The translations under genes and the position numbers were made by a program. Positions 1-5,558 of a stretch of DNA of 5,558 nt are shown here, one piece after another. Every line of letters begins with the position of its first letter. The stretch's first letter is position 1. The DNA comes from Acetatifactor sp. (GTDB taxonomy: Bacteria; Bacillota; Clostridia; Lachnospirales; Lachnospiraceae). Where the stretch lies: assembly GCA_016303085.1 (NCBI GenBank), contig JAEDMI010000165.1, forward strand, positions 1-5,558. Reading direction: 5' to 3'. The notes below the pieces were generated by a model. It did no database searches. It was not told the DNA's origin and saw only the letters and a program-made list of their open reading frames with translations.

Positions 1-21
1 AATCACTGAAGAGCGTCGATT

Positions 22-28
22 AGGAGGG
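22..28 (+). promoter_or_regulatory. Ribosome binding site for the PHP gene
   Basis: AGGAGGG lies 6 bases before the GTG at 35. This near-perfect Shine-Dalgarno decides the start, because the reading frame stays open upstream to the window edge and could otherwise be read as longer. Confidence 0.85.
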
Positions 29-34
29 AAAAAA

Positions 35-826
35 GTGAAGTTCGATATGCACTGCCACACGAAGGAAGGCTCTTTGGACGGGAAGGTGCCGATAGAAGAA
101 TTTATTGACTGTCTGAGAAAAAAAGGATTTGGCGGAATGTTGGTCAGCGACCACAATTCCTACAAGGGCTACCGCTTTTGGAAAAAGAATCTGAAGGGAA
201 AGAGATTCAGGGACTTTGTGGTGCTGAAAGGAATTGAGTACGATACCATTGATGCGGGACATATTCTGGTCGTTATGCCGGAAGGCGTAAAGCTGAAAAT
301 TTTGGAACTGCGGGGGCTTCCCGTTCAGTTCCTCATTGATATTGTACATGCAAACGGCGGCATCCTGGGTCCTGCCCATCCTTGCGGCGAAAAGTACTTA
401 AGCATCACAAATACAAGAAAACACCGCAATCAGCTTGCGGTTATGGACAAGTTTGATTTCATCGAGGGTTTCAATTCCTGTGAGAGCCCTGAGAGCAACG
501 CGCGGGCACAGGAGATTGCAGCACGGTACAAAAAGCCCGTCTTCGGTGGAAGTGATGCCCACAAGGAGGACTGCATCGGACTGGGAATCACTGAGTTTGC
601 GGAGAAAATCACCTGCGAGTCGGAGCTGATTGCGCTGATAAAAGAGAGGGGAAGGGCTGCCTGTACCTGCGGAGGAGAGTATTATGCACACACTACCAAG
701 AACAGAATAGGCAGAGTCAATGACATCCTGGTACAGTCCTTCTGGTTTTACAATCATCTGGCAAGCATGTGGCGGCATCACAAACGCCGGCTGGAATTAA
801 AGAGGATGTATATCAGAATCAGATAA
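35..826 (+). CDS. PHP-domain metal-dependent phosphoesterase
   Basis: A 263-residue cytoplasmic protein of the PHP (polymerase and histidinol phosphatase) superfamily, which hydrolyses phosphoester bonds using a cluster of metal ions. Visible ligand motifs in order: HCHT with H6 and H8, SDHN with D39 and H40, GIEY with E68, H76 in GHILV, AHP with H115, and SDAH with D174 and H176. No core motif appears to be missing. The region after about residue 170 resembles the C-terminal PHP-associated domain. The last 25 residues or so are strongly basic and could bind nucleic acid or another polyanion; this is inference. Length fits stand-alone PHP proteins such as the YciV/RNase AM type, but nucleotide, oligonucleotide or sugar-phosphate substrates cannot be told apart here. 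The GTG start is chosen for its ribosome site and because the HxH motif normally lies within the first ten residues. A possible terminator and a new promoter follow, so it is probably not co-transcribed with the sugar transporter. Confidence 0.88.
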   Translation: MKFDMHCHTKEGSLDGKVPIEEFIDCLRKKGFGGMLVSDHNSYKGYRFWKKNLKGKRFRDFVVLKGIEYDTIDAGHILVVMPEGVKLKILELRGLPVQFLIDIVHANGGILGPAHPCGEKYLSITNTRKHRNQLAVMDKFDFIEGFNSCESPESNARAQEIAARYKKPVFGGSDAHKEDCIGLGITEFAEKITCESELIALIKERGRAACTCGGEYYAHTTKNRIGRVNDILVQSFWFYNHLASMWRHHKRRLELKRMYIRIR

Positions 827-846
827 ATGTTACGGAATTGTTGCAA

Positions 847-886
847 TCTTAAGGGTTCTTATGTAGTAATTCATAAATTCTTAAGG
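847..886 (+). promoter_or_regulatory. Three phased TCTTA(A/T)G direct repeats, possible activator site
   Basis: TCTTAAGG occurs at 847-854 and again at 879-886, with a near copy TCTTATG at 857-863. The offsets are 10, 22 and 32 bases, close to one, two and three turns of DNA, so all copies would face the same side of the helix. They end about 22 bases before the -10 element, where a poor -35 would leave room for an activator. Direct repeats with such phasing are typical of OmpR-type response regulators, but no regulator gene is in the window. The region is AT-rich, so chance similarity is possible. Confidence 0.35.
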
Positions 887-904
887 TGTATTTTGTATAA
901 AGTA

Positions 905-913
905 TGCTATAAT
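905..913 (+). promoter_or_regulatory. Extended -10 promoter of the transporter operon
   Basis: A perfect TATAAT is at 908-913, preceded by TGC at 905-907, which is the TGn extension that partly replaces a -35 contact. With 17-base spacing the -35 position reads GGTGTA at 885-890, which is a poor match. The expected transcript start is near 920, giving a leader of about 60 bases before the lipoprotein gene. The weak -35 suggests reliance on an activator. A second TATAAA at 896-901 has no better -35. Confidence 0.6.
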
Positions 914-949
914 GTTCAATATGTAGTAGATGCATATTGGACATTTTTT
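912..949 (+). terminator. 12-bp inverted repeat with T-tract: terminator of the PHP unit and/or operator
   Basis: ATGTTCAATATG at 912-923 pairs with CATATTGGACAT at 933-944. All 12 positions pair, one of them as G-U, around a 9-base loop, and TTTTTT follows at 944-949. This has the shape of an intrinsic terminator for reads coming out of the PHP gene, whose stop is 86 bases upstream. The stem is AT-rich and so weak. The left arm shares bases with the -10 box, and the likely transcript start near 920 falls inside it, so transcripts from that promoter could form only a shortened stem. The same symmetry could be a repressor operator. The sequence alone does not choose between the two roles. Confidence 0.45.
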
Positions 950-967
950 GTGCAATCAGCGCAAAAA
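945..967 (+). promoter_or_regulatory. Leader hairpin just before the lipoprotein ribosome site
   Basis: TTTTTGTGC at 945-953 pairs with GCGCAAAAA at 959-967 as nine pairs, one of them G-U, around the loop AATCA. It uses the T-tract of the preceding inverted repeat as its left arm and ends three bases before the ribosome site at 971-978. It may stabilise the 5' end or affect initiation. No riboswitch class is recognised. Confidence 0.4.
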
Positions 968-970
968 GAA

Positions 971-978
971 AGAGGGAG
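971..978 (+). promoter_or_regulatory. Ribosome binding site for the lipoprotein gene
   Basis: AGAGGGAG precedes the ATG at 982 with about 5 bases between its GAGGG core and the start. It favours this start over the upstream in-frame TTG at 937, which would put 15 residues before the signal peptide and lies inside the inverted repeat. Confidence 0.75.
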
Positions 979-981
979 ATT

Positions 982-3270
982 ATGAAAAAAGGGTTAAAAC
1001 GTATTATGACCGCAGCGCTTGCCGGGGCTATGGTTTTTTCTCTGTCGGCCTGCGGTAACCAGTCTGTGAACGGCGGAGGCAATGAACAGCAGAGGGAGCG
1101 GCAGACCCCTGAGTGGGTGTATGTTCCCGAATATAAGGAGCTGACCGGGAACGGAGATTACTGGTCCATGAAGCAGATTGGGGATTATCTTTATTATCAG
1201 TCCAACACATGGGATGAGGAGACGGGAGAATCCGGCAGTAGTTTGAAAAGATATTCTCTGCTCGATGGCAGCGAGGAAACCCTGCCGCTGACATTTGATG
1301 ACGGTGGAAGCTTGAACAGTTTTGAGATAGGTGAAGACGGAAGCGTTTACGCAATGATTTATTTCTGGAGCAATGATGAGGTGACCGGCGATTATAAAAG
1401 CTGGCAGGCTCTTGCAAAGTTTGATGCGGAAGGAAATGAGGTCTATAACGTTGAACTCGCCGAGTTGCAGGAGAAGGAAGGCATCGACTCGTTCGGAAGC
1501 ATGACTGTGGACGGACAGGGAAGAGTATATATCACCTGCGACACAAAGATTGTATTGTTTGACGAAGCAGGAAATTACAGCGGTCTTGTCGGTGTGGGCA
1601 ACGACATGAACAGCTGGATTAACGGCGTGGGCAGAGGTGCGGACGGCAAGGTTTATGCGTGCTGTTATGCCAGTAACGGAAACAGCGGCGGATATCAGCT
1701 GAGTGAGATTGACTTTGACAAGAAGAGTATAGGTTCTTCCTACAGTAATTTCCCCAGCGGTAACGGTAACGGTCTGGTTTCCGGTGATGACAATAGTTTT
1801 CTGGTACAGGACGGAACCTCGGTTTACCGATATGATTTGGCATCCCAGACCAGTGAGAAACTGTTTGACTGGTTGGACAGCGATATCAACGGTCAGTATG
1901 TTAACAACATAGGCGTAACATCGGAAGGAAAGATACTCGCCATTATCAATGACTGGAACACCAATGAATACAGCGTGGCAGTCCTGACAAAGACCCCCGG
2001 CAGCGAGGTAGCTCAGAAGGAAACCATTATTGTGGGAACCATGGGCGCCAGCCAGGAATTGCAGTCGGCTGCGGTAGCTTTTAACAAGGCAAGTGATAAG
2101 TACCGTATTACAATTAAGCAGTATGTGGATAATACCGCGTGGACAGAGACTACATGGAGTGATGCCATCGCAAACATGAACAATGACATTACCTCCGGCA
2201 ATTGTCCGGACATCATTGATTTGAGCAATCTGAACGTGGAGCAGCTGGCGGTCAAGGGAGTGTTTGAGAATCTTGCTCCCTATCTGGAAAACAGCACGGT
2301 GCTGAAACGGGAGGATTATATTGAGAGCATACTTGAGGGTTACACTTTTGGAGATGTGCTGGTGGGTATTCCCAAGACTTTCAGCATCCAGACGGTAGTG
2401 GGTAACTCAGATGACATCGGAACGGAGATGGGATGGAGCCTGGAGGAAATGATCGCCTATGCGGATGCGCATCCCAATGCAAGTTTGTTTGACTATAATT
2501 CCAAGTCTAACATCATGTATTACTGTATGATGTATAATGAAGGTACGTTTGTGGACTGGGCTAAGGGAAAGTGTAACTTCGATTCACCGGAGTTTATCAG
2601 CCTGTTGGAGTTTGTAAACCGCTTCCCGGATGAGGCGGAATATGACGATGAAGTTTCTACTCCCAGAAAGATACAGAACGGTGAAGTGCTTCTGGACACT
2701 GCATATTTATCACAGTTTGATGATATCCAGATGTACAATGCAATCTTTGGCGGAAAGGCAAACTTCATCGGTTTTCCCACTATGGACGGAAGTGTGGGCT
2801 GTGCAATGTACGCAAACGATATTTACGCCATAACAACAAAGTCTCCCGTGAAGGATGGGGCATGGTCCTTTATTGAAAGCTATCTGGCTACGGCAGATAC
2901 AAACCGCTGGTTCTGGGGCTTCCCTACCAACAAGAACCAGCTGGATGTAAAGATTGAGGAAGCTACCAAGGTGGAGACCTATACATGGACGGACGAAAAC
3001 GGTGTGGAGCATGAGGAGGTGTCTGGCGGAGGCAGCAGTATCAGTTATCAGGACGGTTGGACCTATGAGTATCATACAACCACAAAAGAGGAGGTTGACC
3101 AGATACTGGCCCTCTTTGATGTGGCAAAGCCTGCCGCATCACAGAACAGTGAGATTATGACCATTATTTCCGAGGAGGCGGAAGCCTTCTATAAGGGACA
3201 GAAGAGTGCCGCGGAGGCTGCAGATATCATTCAGAGGCGCGCACAGGTTTATGTGGATGAGAACAGCTAA
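982..3270 (+). CDS. Lipoprotein with N-terminal beta-propeller-like domain fused to an ABC sugar-binding domain
   Basis: A 762-residue exported lipoprotein. Residues 1-24 are a lipoprotein signal peptide: basic MKKGLKR, a hydrophobic stretch, and the lipobox LSAC with the lipidated Cys at 24. A Gly/Asn/Gln-rich linker follows. Residues about 55-345 hold six repeats of a G-D/GxVY strand followed by an 'xxxFD..G' strand. The first strands are at 67, 117, 176, 219, 268 and 314, and their partners are near 88, 144, 189, 240, 281 and 333, which reads as a six-bladed propeller. From about 347 (TIIVGTMGA) to the end it resembles family-1 extracellular solute-binding proteins: an AFN..S helix, a CPDIID motif near 408-413, GIPKTF near 462, and a C-terminal helix with F..GQKSAAEAADIIQ. 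Ordinary binding proteins of this class are roughly 400-450 residues, so the propeller is an addition. An apparent Gly/Ser/Tyr-rich insert lies at about 667-700. It would capture a carbohydrate outside the membrane and deliver it to the two permeases downstream. The substrate is unknown. Confidence 0.88.
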   Translation: MKKGLKRIMTAALAGAMVFSLSACGNQSVNGGGNEQQRERQTPEWVYVPEYKELTGNGDYWSMKQIGDYLYYQSNTWDEETGESGSSLKRYSLLDGSEETLPLTFDDGGSLNSFEIGEDGSVYAMIYFWSNDEVTGDYKSWQALAKFDAEGNEVYNVELAELQEKEGIDSFGSMTVDGQGRVYITCDTKIVLFDEAGNYSGLVGVGNDMNSWINGVGRGADGKVYACCYASNGNSGGYQLSEIDFDKKSIGSSYSNFPSGNGNGLVSGDDNSFLVQDGTSVYRYDLASQTSEKLFDWLDSDINGQYVNNIGVTSEGKILAIINDWNTNEYSVAVLTKTPGSEVAQKETIIVGTMGASQELQSAAVAFNKASDKYRITIKQYVDNTAWTETTWSDAIANMNNDITSGNCPDIIDLSNLNVEQLAVKGVFENLAPYLENSTVLKREDYIESILEGYTFGDVLVGIPKTFSIQTVVGNSDDIGTEMGWSLEEMIAYADAHPNASLFDYNSKSNIMYYCMMYNEGTFVDWAKGKCNFDSPEFISLLEFVNRFPDEAEYDDEVSTPRKIQNGEVLLDTAYLSQFDDIQMYNAIFGGKANFIGFPTMDGSVGCAMYANDIYAITTKSPVKDGAWSFIESYLATADTNRWFWGFPTNKNQLDVKIEEATKVETYTWTDENGVEHEEVSGGGSSISYQDGWTYEYHTTTKEEVDQILALFDVAKPAASQNSEIMTIISEEAEAFYKGQKSAAEAADIIQRRAQVYVDENS

Positions 3271-3276
3271 GCAGTC

Positions 3277-3281
3277 AGGGG
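3277..3281 (+). promoter_or_regulatory. Ribosome binding site for the first permease
   Basis: AGGGG sits 8 bases before the GTG at 3290. It supports that start over in-frame ATGs at 3251 and 3257, which lie inside the lipoprotein gene and have no comparable site. Confidence 0.65.
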
Positions 3282-3289
3282 AATATAAA

Positions 3290-4210
3290 GTGAGCAGAAA
3301 GCAGAAGACGGGAGAAGTACCCGCAAGGAAACATATCAGGACTACAAAAAGAACACGAAAGCTGAAGGTGAGCTCGGGGGCATTTATCGCCCCCAGTTTC
3401 CTGGGTGTCCTCGTGTTTTTCATATTGCCCTTTTTGGTGGTTATCTATTATTCGTTGGTAGACAGCCCTATTAGCGGCAATTTTGTTTTTTTGGACAATT
3501 TCAAGAATATTATCGGTAACTCGGCCTTTCAGAAAGCAGTGCGCAACACTGTCTTGTTTTCGGTGGTCTCGGTGCCGCTGGCGGTGGTTCTGTCCCTGCT
3601 TCTGGCCATTGTGCTGGAGGCAAAGCTGCCCTTCAGAAGCCAGTTCAGAACCTTTTTCTTAAGCCCGCTGATGGTGCCCGTGGCATCTATCGTGTTAATC
3701 TGGCAGGTGTTGTTTCACTATAACGGCGCTGTCAATGATATTCTTGGAAACTTTGGCATAGCGAAAATAGACTGGCTGAAATCGGACTATGCACTGGTGG
3801 TTACGGTGATTTTGTTCCTCTGGAAGAATCTGGGCTACAATATGATTTTGTTCATGGCTGCCCTGGCAAGTATTCCTAAAGATATTCTGGAGGTGGCAAG
3901 GCTGGAAAGTGCAACACCTTTCCAGACATTTTTCTATATTAAAATCAGGTATCTGTCTTCCACCCTGTTGTTCGTGACGATTATGTCGTTAATCAGTTCC
4001 TTTAAGATATTCCGTGAGGTATATCTGCTGACGGGAGATTACCCTGTGGACACGGTTTATACGTTGCAGCATTTTATGAACAACAAATTTAAGAATCTGG
4101 ATTATCAAATGCTGTCAGCGGCTGCAATCCTGATGTCACTGGTGATGATTGTCATTATCGGCATCCTGTTCATTGCCGAAAATCATTTCGGAAAGGATGT
4201 GGAAGGATGA
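3290..4210 (+). CDS. Carbohydrate ABC transporter permease, MalF/UgpA type
   Basis: A 306-residue inner-membrane subunit that forms half of the sugar channel. After a basic cytoplasmic tail (residues 1-28) it has six likely membrane spans, at about 33-55, 84-109, 120-142, 168-191, 224-243 and 275-296. This matches the CUT1 permease fold (BPD_transp_1). The ATPase-docking EAA loop is at 201-222, between spans 4 and 5, and reads EVARLESATPF. Only E201, A203 and A208 of the usual EAA..DGA core are kept: the conserved Asp-Gly is Glu206-Ser207, and the usual Pro is Arg220. The gene begins 19 bases after the lipoprotein stop and overlaps the second permease by 4 bases, so the three genes are very probably one operon. 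The GTG start at 3290 is chosen from its ribosome site. The family call is firm; the substrate is not known. Confidence 0.9.
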   Translation: MSRKQKTGEVPARKHIRTTKRTRKLKVSSGAFIAPSFLGVLVFFILPFLVVIYYSLVDSPISGNFVFLDNFKNIIGNSAFQKAVRNTVLFSVVSVPLAVVLSLLLAIVLEAKLPFRSQFRTFFLSPLMVPVASIVLIWQVLFHYNGAVNDILGNFGIAKIDWLKSDYALVVTVILFLWKNLGYNMILFMAALASIPKDILEVARLESATPFQTFFYIKIRYLSSTLLFVTIMSLISSFKIFREVYLLTGDYPVDTVYTLQHFMNNKFKNLDYQMLSAAAILMSLVMIVIIGILFIAENHFGKDVEG

Positions 4211-5160
4211 GAAAGAAAACCATTCCTGTACGGACAGTATCCGAAAACAGGGGGCAGAAAAGAAAGGTTAAAAGAAAGAAGGCCTGGAGCGTTACCAAGA
4301 TTACTCTGGCAACTGTTGTTGCCGCATTTTTCGCCATCCTGTTTCTGACTCCCATTATTTTGACGATAACCAATTCCTTCATGTCGTCCTCGGAGATATC
4401 GGCCAACTACGGTTCGGTGTTTGCCACAAACAGCAGCGGGGGAAAGGTTTACATATCCGAGAAGGTGAACCTGAAATTTATCCCCGACATGGTATCCTTC
4501 AGCCAGTATATAACGGTACTCTTTAAGAGCCCGGAGTATCTGCTGAAATTTTGGAACTCCGTGATTCTGGTGGGGCCCATCGTGGTATTTCAGCTGATTG
4601 TGGCCACGCTGGCATCCTACGGATTTGCGAGATACAGAGGAAGAATAAGGGAGATTATCTTTTTTGCCTATATTATCTTAATGCTGATGCCTTATCAGGT
4701 AACGTTGGTGCCAAACTATCTGGTCAGTGACTGGCTGAACCTTTTAGACACCAATTGGGCCATCTGGCTCCCGGGAATCTTTTCGCCCTTTGCGGTTTTT
4801 TTACTTACAAAGTTTATGAGACGTATTCCAACGTCGGTGATAGAGGCAGCACAGATAGACGGCGCAGGAGAATGGCAGATATACAGAAGAATCTGTATGC
4901 CTCTCTGTAAGGGAGCCGTGTGCTCCGCGGCCATTCTAGTGTTTATTGACTACTGGAATATGGTTGAGCAGCCGCTGATTTTGCTGACAGATGCAGAGAA
5001 GCATCCCTTGTCGGTTTTCCTCAGCAAGATTAATGCGGGGGAAATCGGACTGGCGTTTGCCGTGGCTACAATATATATGGTGCCCAGCCTGTTAATCTTC
5101 CTGTATGGTGAGGAATATCTGGTAGACGGAATCACCTATCAGGGCGGAATCAAAGGTTGA
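4207..5160 (+). CDS. Carbohydrate ABC transporter permease, MalG/UgpE type
   Basis: A 317-residue partner permease. It has a very basic N-terminus (residues 1-30) and likely spans at about 33-57, 118-139, 148-168, 184-203, 236-258 and 283-301. The first external loop, about 58-117, is long, as is common in MalG-type subunits. The EAA loop at 213-233 is intact (EAAQIDGAGEW, then I229 and P232-L233), so this subunit should dock normally with an ATPase. The C-terminus GGIKG fits the MalG-type ending. Its ATG overlaps the previous stop as ATGA, which suggests translational coupling. AAAGGA at 4192-4197 is a plausible ribosome site 9 bases upstream. No ATPase gene is present in the window; many CUT1 systems in Firmicutes use a shared MsmK-like ATPase encoded elsewhere. 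Confidence 0.92.
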   Translation: MRKKTIPVRTVSENRGQKRKVKRKKAWSVTKITLATVVAAFFAILFLTPIILTITNSFMSSSEISANYGSVFATNSSGGKVYISEKVNLKFIPDMVSFSQYITVLFKSPEYLLKFWNSVILVGPIVVFQLIVATLASYGFARYRGRIREIIFFAYIILMLMPYQVTLVPNYLVSDWLNLLDTNWAIWLPGIFSPFAVFLLTKFMRRIPTSVIEAAQIDGAGEWQIYRRICMPLCKGAVCSAAILVFIDYWNMVEQPLILLTDAEKHPLSVFLSKINAGEIGLAFAVATIYMVPSLLIFLYGEEYLVDGITYQGGIKG

Positions 5161-5210
5161 CGGCGAAAGAAGGATTCCAAGTCTTTCTGGGTTTCATCAG
5201 ATAAGGGCGA

Positions 5211-5276
5211 ATGAAAAGACATAATGATAGAAATAGAAGTTTTAAGGATATGATAAGGAGAGGAAGAAGGAAATGA
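5211..5276 (+). CDS. Possible 21-residue basic leader peptide before the adaptor gene
   Basis: An ATG-started frame of 21 codons encodes a peptide beginning MKRHNDRNRS and ending RRGRRK, with more than a third Lys or Arg. Its TGA overlaps the adaptor's ATG as ATGA, the same coupling layout as between the two permeases. AAGGG at 5203-5207 is only 3 bases from the start, a poor spacing. The stretch is purine-rich because of the ribosome site, which by itself favours Lys and Arg codons, so this may be a chance ORF. No function is recognised. Confidence 0.2.
   Translation: MKRHNDRNRSFKDMIRRGRRK
5261..5270 (+). promoter_or_regulatory. Purine-rich ribosome binding region of the adaptor gene
   Basis: AGGAAGAAGG precedes the ATG at 5273. 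AGGAAG at 5261-5266 leaves 6 bases and is the best-spaced core. A further AAGGAG at 5255-5260 lies slightly too far upstream. Confidence 0.6.
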
Positions 5277-5558
5277 ACGAGAACGGAAAGAACAAAAGAG
5301 AATGGGTGAAGACCGCAGCCATCATATTTCTGTCGGTGATGCTGGTTCTGACCTTTTTCTCCCAGACGATTATGAACTACTCCCTTCCGGAAGTGGCAAC
5401 CCAGTATGTTCAATCCGGTACTATCACGGCGAAGATACGGGGAACCGGCGTAGTGGAGAGCGGTGACCCCTATGAGATAAATGTAACATATTCCAGAAAG
5501 GTTTCCGGCGTAGCGGTACAGGTGGGAGATCAGGTGCAGAAGGGGGATGTGCTGTTTT
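5273..5558 (+). CDS. Membrane-anchored HlyD/MacA/YknX-type adaptor protein, N-terminal part
   Basis: The frame runs from the ATG to the window edge without a stop: 95 whole codons and one extra base, so the gene is cut by the window and not shown to be broken. Residues 1-12 are basic and polar, and 13-34 form one hydrophobic anchor, so the rest should lie outside the membrane. Residues 47-63 (QSGTITAKIRGTGVVES) and 79-95 (ending GDQVQKGDVLF) match the start of membrane-fusion/periplasmic adaptor proteins, in which the G-D-x-V-x-K-G stretch is the first half of the biotinyl-lipoyl-like domain. In Firmicutes such YknX-like proteins usually work with an ABC ATPase and a MacB/FtsX-type permease, whose genes would be expected just past the window. 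It follows the second permease by 112 bases with no convincing terminator between, so it may belong to the same operon. Confidence 0.8.
   Translation, partial: MNENGKNKREWVKTAAIIFLSVMLVLTFFSQTIMNYSLPEVATQYVQSGTITAKIRGTGVVESGDPYEINVTYSRKVSGVAVQVGDQVQKGDVLF

Noticed and set aside
1..34. Tail of an upstream gene, with possible stops at 7-9 (TGA) or 21-23 (TAG)
   Set aside because: Only a few codons are visible in either frame, so no upstream coding region can be supported.
398..781. 127-codon minus-strand frame inside the PHP gene
   Set aside because: It is antisense to a gene with clear PHP motifs, with no recognisable domain or own signals. It is best explained as a shadow frame.
937..981. 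TTG-started extension of the lipoprotein gene
   Set aside because: It lies in the hairpin region, lacks a ribosome site, and would bury the signal peptide behind 15 extra residues. The ATG at 982 has a good ribosome site.
1759..1773. GGTAAC tandem repeat in the lipoprotein gene
   Set aside because: Two copies of a Gly-Asn codon pair in a loop, too short to be a meaningful repeat.
2710..3075. 121-codon minus-strand frame inside the lipoprotein gene
   Set aside because: Fully antisense to the solute-binding domain, with no family resemblance and no promoter or ribosome site seen.
3206..3289. Longer N-terminus for the first permease starting inside the lipoprotein gene
   Set aside because: It would overlap 65 bases of the lipoprotein gene without a ribosome site. 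The GTG at 3290 is better supported.
5165..5187. GAAAGA/TCTTTC hairpin after the second permease as a terminator
   Set aside because: The stem is only 6 bp, AT-rich, with an 11-base loop and no following T-tract.
5220..5254. Promoter for the adaptor gene using CATAAT (5220-5225) or TATGAT (5249-5254)
   Set aside because: Neither has a matching -35 element, and the second would place the transcript start within the ribosome site.
5150..5413. Minus-strand frame across the gap and the adaptor start
   Set aside because: The hydrophobic residues arise from the complement of the adaptor's purine-rich leader and anchor segment. The + strand frame has a clear adaptor domain and ribosome site.
1..5558. 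CRISPR arrays, tRNA or rRNA genes, insertion sequences, attachment sites
   Set aside because: No repeat-spacer pattern, no cloverleaf-like or rRNA-like stretch, no transposase or integrase coding, and no flanking terminal repeats were seen.

Overview
The window looks like a chromosomal piece of a low-to-mid GC Gram-positive gut-type Firmicute, most likely a member of the Lachnospiraceae or a close Clostridia relative. The reasons are strong AGGAGG-like ribosome sites, GTG starts, a lipobox-type lipoprotein, and a sugar-ABC cluster with no dedicated ATPase. The taxonomic call is inference from style and was not checked by a search. All genes are on the + strand.

Layout: (1) 35-826 encodes a PHP-family metal-dependent phosphoesterase with its metal-ligand motifs visible. 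(2) 827-981 is a dense control region. It holds three helically phased TCTTA(A/T)G repeats, an extended -10 promoter, a 12-bp inverted repeat with a T-tract that overlaps the promoter and start site, and a second hairpin just before the next ribosome site. (3) 982-3270 encodes a 762-residue lipoprotein: a signal peptide, a six-repeat beta-propeller-like domain, then a family-1 type solute-binding domain. (4) 3290-4210 and 4207-5160 encode two MalF/MalG-type sugar permeases that overlap by ATGA. (5) 5161-5272 is a short purine-rich gap with a possible 21-codon basic ORF that overlaps the next start by ATGA. (6) From 5273 to the window edge lies the N-terminus of a membrane-anchored HlyD/MacA/YknX-type adaptor (biotinyl-lipoyl-like) protein, cut off by the window end.

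The lipoprotein and two permeases form a CUT1-like carbohydrate uptake system: the lipoprotein captures the solute outside the membrane and the permease pair forms the channel. The ATPase is not in the window and, as in many Firmicutes, may be a shared MsmK-type subunit encoded elsewhere. Three things are unusual: the propeller fused to the binding protein, the loss of key residues in the ATPase-coupling (EAA) loop of the first permease, and an efflux-type adaptor directly downstream of an importer. The PHP gene is probably a separate upstream transcription unit. The substrate cannot be read from the sequence.
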